In this document: piece after piece, positions 26,140 through 34,988 of the stretch | How positions within the stretch are numbered: position 1 is the stretch's first letter | Layout: the number at the start of each line of letters is the position of its first letter | Assembly: GCF_002954405.1 (NCBI RefSeq) | Contig: NZ_MQWC01000004.1 | Span: 2,623,909-2,687,908, forward strand | Length of the DNA: 64,000 nt | Direction of reading: 5' to 3' | Origin: Salinibacter sp. 10B | GTDB lineage: Bacteria > Bacteroidota > Rhodothermia > Rhodothermales > Salinibacteraceae | Notes under the pieces: model-generated | Database searches by the model: none | Told to the model about the DNA's origin: nothing | What the model saw: only the letters and a program-made list of their open reading frames with translations | Position numbers and translations under genes: made by a program

Positions 26140-28062
26140 TCAGGACGTCGGGTAACGCGACGCATTCCGGGCTCCGTCTCCGGGAGGAAGAGCCGATTGC
26201 GGTTCCACGGCGGGCTCCAGGCGGAAGGCAAAGTGCTGACAGGCGAGGCCTGCGTCGGCGCAGGTGCGGGCAATCTGCGTCCGCTGTGCCTCCGAGGTGT
26301 TTCGGATAGGCACAATCACTTCGTCCACGTCGTAGGTCGCGGCGAGGTGCGAGAGATCCTCTGTGCTCCCCAGCACCTCGACTCCCTGTACTTGTAAAGC
26401 GTGTTGGGAGGGATCATCGTCCAGAAGGCCCACGACCGTGCGATCCATCCGGTGGCGGAGGTGGCGGAGGACGAGGAGGGAGGGATCGGTGCTTCCGTAG
26501 ATGAGGACGTGTCGTCCGCCGCCGCGCTGCACGGCAAAATACTGGCGGAGCGCCCGGAAGCCGAACCGCGTAGCCCCAACGAGACCCGTTGCGATGATCC
26601 AGTCGAGAATGAGGGCCGACAGAGACACCGTTTCGGGGCCGTACAGGACGAACACCCCCCCGAGCGTGCCCGCCGAGGCCAGGGTAGAGGCCTTCACGAG
26701 CCGCACCACCTCCGGCGTGCCGGCGTGCCGCCAGACGCCGTGGTACAGCCCAAACAGGTAGAAGACGCCAATTTTTAGCACCACGATCCAGGGAAGGGCC
26801 TGCACCGTGAGGTCGATCTGAGCGGCCGGCGGGGTGCCCCCGAATCGCAGGTGCACGGCCACGATGAATGAGGCGACGACCACCAACAGGTCCGCGACCA
26901 TGCCGCCGAGCGATTTCCAGTAGATGCCCCCGGCGATGGCCCGCATCAGAGCCCCGATTTTCTCGGTGAGACTGGGCGTATGGGGCGCAGGCGGATCGTA
27001 CGACCGGCTCCCGACGAGGTACAGGCCGAACAGAATGCTTGCGACTCCTCCAAGCAGGATGAGGGCCAGGAAGAGCTGCGCCGTGCTCCAGAGGAGCGAA
27101 AGGGCCGCCAGCGCAAAGACCGCACTGATGCCACTGAGTCCAATGACGGCACCGCGCTCCGAGAGCCCAAGGCGGACGAGGCGATGGTGCGTGTGGTCGT
27201 TTCCGCCTTTCGTGACGCGGCGTCCGCCCAGAATGCGCGTCACCGTCACAAACGTCGTGTCGAAGATCGGGACGGCCAGCACCACGACAGGCACGAGCGT
27301 GCCGGTAATCGGCTCACCGGTACTCTGGACCCCAAGGGCGACCACGGCCAGCATATAGCCGAGGAAGAGGCTTCCACAGTCCCCCATGAAAATGCGGGCC
27401 GGCTTGGCGTTGTATACGAGAAAGCCCAGGCTAGCTCCCGTCAGCGTTGCCGCGACGACGGTGAGGCCCAACTGTCCAATGACGCCCCCGATCACCGCGA
27501 GGGCTGTACCGGTCACCGCCGTGAGACTGGCGGCAAGCCCATCGAGGCCATCGATGAGGTTGACGGCGTTCGTGACCCCGATGATCCAGAGAAAGGTGAG
27601 TGGGATCGACACCCAGAAGGGACCGCCTCGCCAGAAGGCATGGCCGGCGTAAAGCAAAAGGGCAGTGGCACTCACCTGGGCGAGGAGTTTAACCTCGGGA
27701 CGGACATCCCAGAGGTCGTCGGCAAGGCCTACGCCGAAGATCAGACAGGCGCCGAGCCACACCGGCCAGGTATAGGTCGGCAGGGCACCGCCCCCCAGAA
27801 TGCCCGTCGCTACGGCGAGAAAAATAGCAATCCCTCCCAGAAGGGCGACCGGCTGGTCGTGCCAGCGGTCCGTTTGGGGATGGGCGATCCATCCGCGGTG
27901 CCGGGCCACCCGCAGAACGAGGGGCGTAATCAGAAGACTTGTGAGAAGGGCAAGACTTCCTCCGATCCAAGGGGCGAGTGAATACCCACGGACGGATCCC
28001 GAGAGGACTGATCCCCACACGTTCAGGAGGGAGCCGTCAAATGGAAGAAGCGAGAAAGACAT
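26140..28062 (-). CDS. Polyprenyl-phosphate sugar-1-phosphate transferase (WecA/PNPT) fused to FlaA1-like nucleotide-binding module
   Basis: 640 residues. The first half (to about 370) is a multi-spanning PNPT enzyme like WecA/MraY: GVGLADDLWDVRPEVKL, NLIDGLDGLA, FMGDCGSLFLG and NDHTHHRLVRLG are the conserved Asp/His blocks. The second half has about four membrane helices, then a Rossmann domain (GGGRHVLIYGSTDPSLLVLR) of the CoA-binding-3 type normally found at the front of FlaA1/CapD dehydratases or WcaJ transferases, without their catalytic C-terminus. It probably loads the first sugar phosphate on undecaprenyl phosphate for a surface polysaccharide. An alternative start at 28122 adds 20 residues. 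Confidence 0.85.
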   Translation of the reverse strand: MSFSLLPFDGSLLNVWGSVLSGSVRGYSLAPWIGGSLALLTSLLITPLVLRVARHRGWIAHPQTDRWHDQPVALLGGIAIFLAVATGILGGGALPTYTWPVWLGACLIFGVGLADDLWDVRPEVKLLAQVSATALLLYAGHAFWRGGPFWVSIPLTFLWIIGVTNAVNLIDGLDGLAASLTAVTGTALAVIGGVIGQLGLTVVAATLTGASLGFLVYNAKPARIFMGDCGSLFLGYMLAVVALGVQSTGEPITGTLVPVVVLAVPIFDTTFVTVTRILGGRRVTKGGNDHTHHRLVRLGLSERGAVIGLSGISAVFALAALSLLWSTAQLFLALILLGGVASILFGLYLVGSRSYDPPAPHTPSLTEKIGALMRAIAGGIYWKSLGGMVADLLVVVASFIVAVHLRFGGTPPAAQIDLTVQALPWIVVLKIGVFYLFGLYHGVWRHAGTPEVVRLVKASTLASAGTLGGVFVLYGPETVSLSALILDWIIATGLVGATRFGFRALRQYFAVQRGGGRHVLIYGSTDPSLLVLRHLRHRMDRTVVGLLDDDPSQHALQVQGVEVLGSTEDLSHLAATYDVDEVIVPIRNTSEAQRTQIARTCADAGLACQHFAFRLEPAVEPQSALPPGDGARNASRYPTS

Positions 28063-28317
28063 GCAGTGTAGCAATAAGGACGGGAACGGATTGGAGGCGA
28101 AATGAGATGCGACACCCATCACCGTTAATCAAGCCTGAAAGGTGTCCCTCAGGATAGAGGCCTCGAAGCTTTCTTATGAAGAGTTCCGAGATCTAGCGTA
28201 GAATTTCACAGTGGCGGTCTCGGAAGGGAGAGGTTCCAGGAGGAGAAGCAGTTTTGTTACTGATCAAAAACGGTGCCGATTATGAAGTCTGGGCTGTGAG
28301 ACCCGTTGGCACCAAGG

Positions 28318-29460
28318 CTACAGGTCAGACTCTTCGTATTGTTCATGTTGATTCGAAACGGCAACTACTTTCCGTGCCTCCTCCAGGTCCTTCTCGACCA
28401 TGTCGTGTGCAAGTTCTTCTAACGTGATTTCGGGAGACCATCCAAGTGCGTTCCGCGCCTTTTCGGCCTTGCCCAGCAGCTGGTGCACCTCCGTCGGGCG
28501 GTAGTAGCGCGGGTCGATCTCCACGACCGGCCGCCCGCTCTCCGCGTCGTACCCGACCTCGTCCTCATCTTCTCCTTCCCAGACCAACTCCATCCCCGCC
28601 GCCTCGAAGGCCATCTCGCAAAACCGCCGCACCGTCGTCGTCCGCCCGGTCGCCAACACGTAGTCCTCCGGCTCCTCCTGCTGAAGCATCCGCCACATCC
28701 CCTCCACGTAGTCGCGGGCGTGGCCCCAGTCCCGCTCCGCATCCAAGTTGCCGAGATAGGTCTTCTCCTGCAGGCCGGCCTGAATGCGAGCCGCCGCCCG
28801 CGTGATCTTCCGCGTGACGAAGGTCTCCCCCCGCCGCGGGCTCTCGTGGTTGAAGAGAATGCCGTTGGAGGCGTGAATGCCGTAAGCCTCCCGGTAGTTG
28901 ACCACGATCCAGTAGGCATAGAGCTTCGCTGCCGCGTACGGGCTGCGCGGATAGAAGGGCGTCTCCTCGGTCTGGGGCACCTCCTGCACCTCCCCGTAAA
29001 GCTCCGACGTGGAGGCCTGGTAGAAGCGCGTCTTCTCCGTCAGGTCCAGGATCCGGATCGCCTCCAACAGCCGAAGCGTGCCCAGCGCGTCGACCTCCGC
29101 GGTGTACTCCGGCGTGTCGAAGCTGACCTGCACGTGGCTCTGGGCCGCCAGGTTGTAGATCTCGTCCGGCTGGGTCTCCTGCACGATCCGGATCAGGTTC
29201 GTCGAGTCGGTCAGGTCCCCGTAGTGAAGGAAAAAGTCGACGTCCTCCTCGTGGGGATCGGTGTAGATGTGGTCGATCCGGTCGGTGTTGAACTGCGAGG
29301 CCCGGCGCTTGATGCCGTGCACCTCGTAGCCCTTCTCCAGAAGGAGCTCTGCGAGGTAGGAGCCATCCTGCCCGGTAACGCCCGTAATCAGGGCCACCGG
29401 ACGGTCTGCGCCCGCGCGGTCCTTCGGAATTTTGCTCGTGACTTCTTTGTCGGTTGGCAT
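28318..29460 (-). CDS. gmd: GDP-mannose 4,6-dehydratase
   Basis: Converts GDP-D-mannose to GDP-4-keto-6-deoxymannose, the first step to GDP-L-fucose, GDP-rhamnose or GDP-perosamine. The 380-residue protein has [11 protein letters not shown] near residue 27 for NADP binding, [15 protein letters not shown] downstream of it, the [24 protein letters not shown] region and the YAAAK catalytic pair. The ATG at 29460 is preferred over 29541, because the longer form would run across the four-helix-gene repeats. It is followed in function by fcl, from which it is separated by the four-helix cassette. Confidence 0.96.
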   Translation of the reverse strand: MPTDKEVTSKIPKDRAGADRPVALITGVTGQDGSYLAELLLEKGYEVHGIKRRASQFNTDRIDHIYTDPHEEDVDFFLHYGDLTDSTNLIRIVQETQPDEIYNLAAQSHVQVSFDTPEYTAEVDALGTLRLLEAIRILDLTEKTRFYQASTSELYGEVQEVPQTEETPFYPRSPYAAAKLYAYWIVVNYREAYGIHASNGILFNHESPRRGETFVTRKITRAAARIQAGLQEKTYLGNLDAERDWGHARDYVEGMWRMLQQEEPEDYVLATGRTTTVRRFCEMAFEAAGMELVWEGEDEDEVGYDAESGRPVVEIDPRYYRPTEVHQLLGKAEKARNALGWSPEITLEELAHDMVEKDLEEARKVVAVSNQHEQYEESDL

Positions 29461-29492
29461 GAATGTGTGCGACGGTGAACGTAGAACGGAAG

Positions 29493-29956
29493 ACGTGCAA
29501 CGCAGAACGTTACTCTGTGCTGTATTCCGGGGGATCCTCACGGGCGCGACCGGAGTCGTCCCGATTCTTTAGGTGCCGGATGAGGTGATAGAGCTGACGC
29601 GACACTTTGTCGGCCAAATCAGACACGGCTCTAAACTCGTCCTCATCAAGATAGCCCTGATCTCGTGCGACGTACAACTGCGACCGCACCTCGCCGGCGG
29701 ATGCCTTGGCCGTTCCGAGAAAATCGATAAATTGAGGACGCGTACGACTCTCGAATCCCTCTGCAATGTTGGACATCACACTAATCGCCGCCCGGCGAAT
29801 CTGGTCTTTAAGTGTCCAGTCGTCCGTAAATCCGTCTTTCTTGCTCAGGGCGTAGACGTGGTTTGTCAGCGTTCGAGCGGACGTCCACACACGGAGGTCT
29901 TCAAATCGTTCGGCCATGACTCTCAACGCGAAAAGCGCCCGTTCAACGTTGTACGC
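29493..29956. repeat. Imperfect inverted repeats bounding the second four-helix-bundle cassette
   Basis: ACGTGCAACGCAGAACG at 29493-29509 matches the inverse of 29940-29956 at 13 of 17 bases. The left arm abuts the stop codon of the four-helix gene and the right arm encodes the last codons and stop of fcl. Sequence differs from the 18091-18602 repeats, but the placement relative to stop codons is the same. Confidence 0.6.
29510..29917 (-). CDS. Four-helix-bundle protein (S23/IVP family) between fcl and gmd
   Basis: 135 residues from the ATG at 29917 ([11 protein letters not shown]); an ATG three codons upstream is also in frame. It is clearly homologous to the protein at 18094: both share RFE-L--W at the N-terminus, [20 protein letters not shown] in the centre and EV-SQLY-A-D after it. 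It sits between two genes of one pathway, in their direction, with short repeat-bearing spacers (25 bases to fcl, 49 to gmd). This repeats the arrangement seen in the efflux operon and argues for insertion of a mobile cassette. Function unknown. Confidence 0.88.
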   Translation of the reverse strand: MAERFEDLRVWTSARTLTNHVYALSKKDGFTDDWTLKDQIRRAAISVMSNIAEGFESRTRPQFIDFLGTAKASAGEVRSQLYVARDQGYLDEDEFRAVSDLADKVSRQLYHLIRHLKNRDDSGRAREDPPEYSTE

Positions 29957-30929
29957 TCAACGCCTCTTGTTCGCGGTACCAGTCGTAGGTGTTCTGGAGG
30001 CCCTCCCGAAGCGAGGTCTCCGCCTCCCAGCCGAGCGCGTCCAGGCGGCTCGTGTCCACCAGCTTCCGCGGGGTGCCGTCCGGCTTCGAGGGGTCGTGTT
30101 CAATCGGCCCGTCGTGGCCGACCACCTCCTGGATCAGGGCCATCAGGTCGTTGATCGAAAGGTCCTCCCCAACCCCCACGTTCAGCATGCCCTCCGGCGC
30201 CACCTCCCGAATCGCCTCCTCCGGCGTCTCCAGCACAAAGCGCACCGCATCGGCCAGATCCTGCGCGTAGAGAAACTCCCGCTTCGGCTCACCGGTGCCC
30301 CAGAGCGTCACCGGCGCGTCCGAGCCGTCCGGCGCAGCGCCCTTCGCCTCGTGGGCCTTTCGCAACAGCGCCGGCAGCACGTGGCTCGTCTCCAGGTCGA
30401 AGTCGTCGCCCGGCCCGTAAAGGTTGGTCGGCATCAGGGTCAACATGTCGTCCCCGTGCTGGCGGTGGTAAGCCTCGCACAGCTTGTGCCCGGCAATCTT
30501 GGCCACCGCGTACCACTGGTTCGTCGGCTCCAGCGGGCCGGTCAAGAGGCTCTCCTCCGACATCGGTTGGTCGGCGTGCTTCGGGTAGATGCAGGTCGAG
30601 CCCAGGAAAAGCAGCCGATCAACACCCGTCTCGTGCGCGGCCCGAATCACGCTCTGCTCGATCGCAAGGTTGTCCCCGATAAAGTCCGCCGGATAGCGGT
30701 CGTTGGCCAAAATGCCGCCGACGCGCGCCGCGGCCAACACCACAAAGTCCGGTTGCTCCTCCTTAAAAAACGCCCGCGTCGCCTGTGGGTCCCGCAGGTC
30801 CAGGGCCTCGGAGGTGCGGCCGATGAGGTTCGTGTAGCCGGCCTCTTCCAGGTGCGACCAGATGGCCCGCCCCACCATCCCTCGGTGGCCCGCAACGTAG
30901 ATTTTTGCGTCGCTAGACGTCAAGCGCAT
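29943..30929 (-). CDS. fcl: GDP-L-fucose synthase (GDP-4-keto-6-deoxymannose 3,5-epimerase-4-reductase)
   Basis: Completes GDP-L-fucose synthesis after Gmd. 328 residues: VAGHRGMVGRAI near residue 12-23 is the NADP motif, LGSTCIYP is the Ser-Cys region and YAVAK holds the catalytic Tyr/Lys; LPTNLYGPGDDFD-like sequence follows (here MPTNLYGPGDDFDL). The final residues ALSVQR are encoded by the repeat arm of the downstream four-helix cassette, so the original C-terminus may have been altered. It precedes gmd in the transcript. Confidence 0.95.
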   Translation of the reverse strand: MRLTSSDAKIYVAGHRGMVGRAIWSHLEEAGYTNLIGRTSEALDLRDPQATRAFFKEEQPDFVVLAAARVGGILANDRYPADFIGDNLAIEQSVIRAAHETGVDRLLFLGSTCIYPKHADQPMSEESLLTGPLEPTNQWYAVAKIAGHKLCEAYHRQHGDDMLTLMPTNLYGPGDDFDLETSHVLPALLRKAHEAKGAAPDGSDAPVTLWGTGEPKREFLYAQDLADAVRFVLETPEEAIREVAPEGMLNVGVGEDLSINDLMALIQEVVGHDGPIEHDPSKPDGTPRKLVDTSRLDALGWEAETSLREGLQNTYDWYREQEALSVQR

Positions 30930-31112
30930 GTTGGAATCGAGACGGATGATGAGGGGAGCCGGATTTCAAACTGAATGTATCGTAGGGGCGAGGGCCCCGA
31001 AAGGTTCTTCTTTTGGTTGAGGACATCATTATCTGCACGCGGAGGGACGGTGTAGACAAGCCGTGCGTTTGATGGTCGTCCGCTAGGCCAGAAGTGGGGG
31101 AGCTTCCGGAGA

Positions 31113-32369
31113 TTACGTCTCCAGTACTGTTCGGAAGAGGCGGTCGAACTGCTCAATGGCCTCGGCCCGAGCGCTGGATACGGCACGGTGGGCGCGTTCA
31201 GATGCCTCGGCCCAGCGATTGGGATCTGCGTGCCATTCCTCAATGGCCTCTGCGAGGCGAAGGCCGGAGGGGGACGGAAGCACCGTGCCACAGTTGTGAC
31301 TCTCAACCAGGCGGGCGGCCTCGCTGCCGGGAGGGCCAAGGAAAAGGGCAGGTCGTCCCACCCCTAGGGCTCCGTACAGCTTGCTCGGCACCACAAGTCC
31401 TTCGAGTTCCGATTCCATCGTGACGAGGTGGAGGTCGGCTGCACTCAGGCTCTGGGCAAGTTTCTCGCGGGGCTGGAAGGGAAGGAACCGGACGTTCGAT
31501 AGGGAGCGTTGGTCGACCTGGGCTTGTAGCTCGTCTTTTCTGGGGCCTTCGCCCACGAAGAGGAAAAGGACCTCGGGCTGCTCGGTTGCAAGGCGGGCGG
31601 CGGCGTCGAGCACGGCGTCAAAGGGGTGAGCCAGTCCCATGTTGCCCGAATACATCACCACGAACCGGTCGTGCAGGTCATGCTGGTCCCGAAATGGATT
31701 TTGGTCGTGGGGGATGGGGGCAACCTCTGATGGAGGCCAGTTTGGAATGACCGATACCTTTGATTCGGAAAGTCCCCGTTCCTGGACGAGACGCTCCTGC
31801 ATGCAGCGTCCGACGGCCACCACGTGATGATGATTCCGAAGCGCCCAGGTCGACAGGCGGCGCATTGTACGAGCGAGGAGCCCGTCGGTCCCGATGACGT
31901 CGACGCCCGCAGCCACTTCGGGATACAGGTCCTGCGCCCAGTGAACCGTTCGAGCGCCCGTGAGTCGCTCCAGAAGGGGGCCCAGCACCTTGAGCATCGG
32001 CGGGTCTGTTTTGGTGACGATCACGTCCGGCGCTGGAATTTGCAGAGCGCGTGCCACGAAGGCCGGAAAAAGAGACGCGTACGCCAGTCCCCGTTGCCAC
32101 GTACGTTCCCGGGTGAAGGGAAGGGCACGAACTCGTTCAACATGCACGCCATCCTCCGTCACTTCGGTACGAGGAGCATCCGGGGCCGGGCCGGTGAGCA
32201 CTGTGACCCGCCAGCCGCGACGGACGAGGGCCGGCGTAAGCTCGGAGAGGAGGGTGCCGGTGGCGCCTGAAACAGGAGGGTAGACGCGATTGAGGACGCA
32301 GAGGTGAGGGATAGTCGGAGTGGGACGGTTACAAAAGAAGCGGCGAGGTCGTCGGAGGAGAAGGTGCAA
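31113..32369 (-). CDS. Glycosyltransferase family 4, WbuB-like
   Basis: 418 residues with the GT-B fold. The N-terminal domain starts LCVLNRVYPPVSGATG after a short Arg-rich stretch, and WAQDLYPEVA matches WbuB-type fucosaminyltransferases. The donor site reads VVMYSGNMGLAHPFD and the nucleotide-sugar region ESELEGLVVPSKLYGALGVGRP, where the usual E-x7-E spacing is modified as in WbuB relatives. Neighbouring fcl and gmd suggest a role in the same polysaccharide, possibly with a GDP- or UDP-linked deoxysugar donor. Confidence 0.88.
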   Translation of the reverse strand: MHLLLRRPRRFFCNRPTPTIPHLCVLNRVYPPVSGATGTLLSELTPALVRRGWRVTVLTGPAPDAPRTEVTEDGVHVERVRALPFTRERTWQRGLAYASLFPAFVARALQIPAPDVIVTKTDPPMLKVLGPLLERLTGARTVHWAQDLYPEVAAGVDVIGTDGLLARTMRRLSTWALRNHHHVVAVGRCMQERLVQERGLSESKVSVIPNWPPSEVAPIPHDQNPFRDQHDLHDRFVVMYSGNMGLAHPFDAVLDAAARLATEQPEVLFLFVGEGPRKDELQAQVDQRSLSNVRFLPFQPREKLAQSLSAADLHLVTMESELEGLVVPSKLYGALGVGRPALFLGPPGSEAARLVESHNCGTVLPSPSGLRLAEAIEEWHADPNRWAEASERAHRAVSSARAEAIEQFDRLFRTVLET

Positions 32370-32851
32370 TGGAAGGACATGTTTCCCGGGTCGGGGAGAG
32401 CGCTGACGAACGGATTCGACTTAGAACCTCTAACAATACCGTCCTGGCACACCGTCGCTCTGAGCTTGACTCAGAGCCCATCTACCCGAATGGTGAGGGC
32501 TCACCGATCGTTGGATAGGTTCTGGCAATCTAGATTGCCTAGATCAAGTTTGGACATCTAGATGCTGGGAATCTCAGATTCCCTGGAGCGACGAGGGAGA
32601 GTCGCTAAACCCTACTTGCCATTTTTGTTAGAGCCTCTTAGCACCTGACGCCCTCCGCGGGATTGACCCGTCGAGAAGGGAGCCCGTCCAATCTCTCAAG
32701 GGACCGGGACTCTGTCTCGATAACAGTATACGAGTCCATTCGCAACGTTGTCGGTCGGGTTTTATGATCTATCCAAACATTTCTTGTTCTTTCCACATCT
32801 ATCGTTGGGGAGACGAATGTCTTTTATTGGTCGACAATTCCGAGCAACATC
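32370..32851. repeat. Intergenic island of short palindromes (copy A)
   Basis: No gene. Dyads occur in series: GCTCTGAG-CTTGA-CTCAGAGC (32457-32477), GGTGAG-GG-CTCACC (32492-32505), GGCAATCTAGATTGCC (32524-32539), CATCTAGATG (32555-32564) and GGGAATCT-c-AGATTCCC (32567-32583). The 51 bases at 32543-32593 recur inverted at 34538-34588 with one mismatch. The remainder to 32851 shows nothing recognisable. Confidence 0.75.
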
Positions 32852-33418
32852 TCACGCCGAGGCCAGCAGCACGGCGCGCCGCAGTTCGGTCCAGCGTCCC
32901 TCCGTGGCCTCCGGATGATGTGGGTTCTTTTCCCGCAGCCACATCTCGACGGTCGTGAGGTGCACGTCGTCCTCCGCCCGGCGCGCCACCTCGCGAAACA
33001 CGGCGTCGGTCGTCTCGACGTCCGGCTCGCCCATCACGTTCCACGCTATGGTCGCGTACTGTTGGGTGGTGGGGGGCACCTCGACCGTTTCGTCGATTCC
33101 GGCGGGACCGAGCGCGCGGCGACGCAGCTCGTGCTGGATCACCTGTCGGCGGACCGTAAGGGCATGGTAGCGGAGAGCCGTTTGGACGTGGGCGGCCTGC
33201 TCCTCCGCCGTCATCGGGCCCGTGGCCGCCATCGGGCCGGGATCCGGCAACTGTTCGCGCAGGGTCTCCAGCTCCTCGTCGATCGTCGCGCGCAGCGCCC
33301 GCAGGTCCGCCGGCCCCAACGAGTCTACCTGCGCGGTCGCATCGTCGCACGCCTGGCGCAGTCGCTCGCGCCACTCCGCTCGAAGGTGTTGAAGGGAGCC
33401 CGCGGCGGGATCGCTCAT
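32852..33418 (-). CDS. Hypothetical acidic protein, 188 residues
   Basis: I do not recognise a family. The protein is soluble, rich in Ala, Glu, Arg and Asp and predicted largely helical (for example LQHLRAEWRERLRQACDDA and ALRYHALTVRRQVIQHELRR). No signal peptide or membrane helix. It is divergent from the EF-hand gene and both lie between inverted copies of the palindrome-rich repeat. Coding status is supported by sustained halophile-like composition along the frame. Confidence 0.6.
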   Translation of the reverse strand: MSDPAAGSLQHLRAEWRERLRQACDDATAQVDSLGPADLRALRATIDEELETLREQLPDPGPMAATGPMTAEEQAAHVQTALRYHALTVRRQVIQHELRRRALGPAGIDETVEVPPTTQQYATIAWNVMGEPDVETTDAVFREVARRAEDDVHLTTVEMWLREKNPHHPEATEGRWTELRRAVLLASA

Positions 33419-33645
33419 CGGCAGTGAAGGGGCCGTGATCGAGAATAGAGGAGGGAGAGGAAAAGCAGAGCGACAGGATGGGGTTCCATACCCCCTCGCC
33501 TATGTTTCTCGTGCTCTTGCCAACAAGCGGCTCGGAGTCCCCTCGTGCTGCAACAAGCAGCCCTGTCACACGCAACCCATTCCGGGACCCGCATGTACGT
33601 ATGCACACGCCGTCGCTGTCCCCCCGGACGAATGATTCTGTGCCC

Positions 33646-34209
33646 ATGCTTGGTGATTTGCAGGAGTTGAAGGCCTCGCACTACTTCGCCCTCATTGATG
33701 AGGACGACAACGGCCTCGTGGATGCGCGCGACTTTGAAATACGAGCCGAACGGCTTGCTGAGGCCCGAAATGTGACCGACTTCGACGCACAGGCCGAACT
33801 CCGCGACCGGGTCATGGCGTGGTGGGAGCATCTCTGCGCGGTCGCCGACCTGGACGACGACGATCGCGTGACGCGCGAAGAATGGGAAACGTACTGGGAG
33901 GCGCTGCAGGCCAGTGTCCGCCAGGCCGAGGAGGAGAAGGGACGAACGATCCAAAGCCTTGAGCGGGCGGCACGGGGGACCTTCCAGGCCATGAACATGA
34001 CCGATACGGCACACGTGACCGAAGAGGAGTATGCCGCGTGGCTGGAGGCGTGGGGCGTGCCGGAAAGCAAGGCCGCCTTCGATCGCCTCGACCGCGACGA
34101 CACGGGCGTGCTCACGGAGCAGGATCTCGTTATGGCCGTGAAGGAGTTTTATCTGTCGAACGATCCGCAGGCGCCCGGCAATGTCCTGTACGGAGAACTC
34201 CCGTGGTAG
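33646..34209 (+). CDS. EF-hand calcium-binding protein (calerythrin/SCP-like)
   Basis: 187 residues from the ATG at 33646; earlier in-frame starts (33601, 33478) would add an unstructured Ser/Pro extension. Four EF-hand sites are spaced as in sarcoplasmic calcium-binding proteins: site 1 at residues 18-29 (DEDDNGLVDARD), site 2 at 68-79 (DLDDDDRVTREE), a degenerate third site near NMTDTAHVTEEE and site 4 with DRDDTGVLTEQD. Such bacterial proteins buffer or sense cytoplasmic calcium. No signal peptide. Located between two palindromic repeat islands. Confidence 0.88.
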   Translation: MLGDLQELKASHYFALIDEDDNGLVDARDFEIRAERLAEARNVTDFDAQAELRDRVMAWWEHLCAVADLDDDDRVTREEWETYWEALQASVRQAEEEKGRTIQSLERAARGTFQAMNMTDTAHVTEEEYAAWLEAWGVPESKAAFDRLDRDDTGVLTEQDLVMAVKEFYLSNDPQAPGNVLYGELPW

Positions 34210-34988
34210 CCGGCCGTCTCGTCCAGCAGCTTTGACGAAGGGGCTTCTTGTCCATTTGCTCGTCCCGATATACAGCGTCGGTGGGCGACAGCATACTGCA
34301 GCGACGCCAGCGGACTGTTACACGTCATTTATCTGTTCTAAGCGATCTCAAAATTCCCCTGGCAGGTCGATCCGAGCGTGGCAATCTGAGATTGCCAAAG
34401 CCGAGGAGCCTTTCAAAAGCCATGGACTTCGGTAGGGATATTTCTCGACGATGGATATCTGAGAACGCGTTGTGCTATGGGGCAAGGCATGTGCACGGCT
34501 TTGGAAGACTGCTTCTTCCGAAGGAAAACATCACAACCGTCGCTCCAGGGAATCTGGGATTCCCAGCATCTAGATGTCCAAACTTGATTTGGAGCCCATC
34601 TACCGATTGCGGAGACCTCCTCGTCCAGTCGGATGGGTCCCAAATCAAGTTTGGGACGACAAAAAAAGCTTCTTTCTGACGTTTGGAAAGGGGCACACAT
34701 ACCGTCGACATATAGCACAAGCCGTTCTGAGATATCCTTGCTCGAAATGACGTGCCGTAATTTGGGAATTTTGAGATCGCGGCCTCAACTCGCATGTTCA
34801 TCTGTAACGGTCCACTAGCGGCTGCGAGACGAGAACGCGCATGTGTCCCAGGACGACCCCCTCGTCCATCGAGTGGGCCCGCGTCAGTCTGACCCCCCCT
34901 TTGGAATCTCCACCCCCATATTCCCGTATCCACACTCCTCCGCTCAGCATCGGGCACGTCATTCGTACCATCAATTCACTTCCGCGAC
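34210..34988. other. Gene-free region holding a MITE-like repeat element
   Basis: About 780 bases without a convincing gene between the EF-hand gene and the RsbQ-like hydrolase. Its central 439 bases form the repeat element described separately. Outside that element I see no terminator, promoter consensus or small gene. Confidence 0.5.
34342..34780. repeat. MITE-like element with terminal inverted repeats and nested palindromes (copy B)
   Basis: Seventeen bases at 34342-34358 (GCGATCTCAAAATTCCC) are perfectly inverted at 34764-34780. Further imperfect pairing runs inward (GGATATCTGAGAACG near 34453 with CGTTCTGAGATATCC near 34722). Inside are TGGCAATCT-g-AGATTGCCA (34379-34397), GGGAATC-tgg-GATTCCC (34548-34564), CATCTAGATG (34567-34576), TCCAAA-CTTGA-TTTGGA (34577-34593) and GTCCCAAA-TCAAG-TTTGGGAC (34637-34657). 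No transposase is encoded. Confidence 0.7.

Noticed and set aside
32457-34657. CRISPR array
   Set aside because: The repeats are few, palindromic, unequal in length and not evenly spaced, and no cas gene is present.
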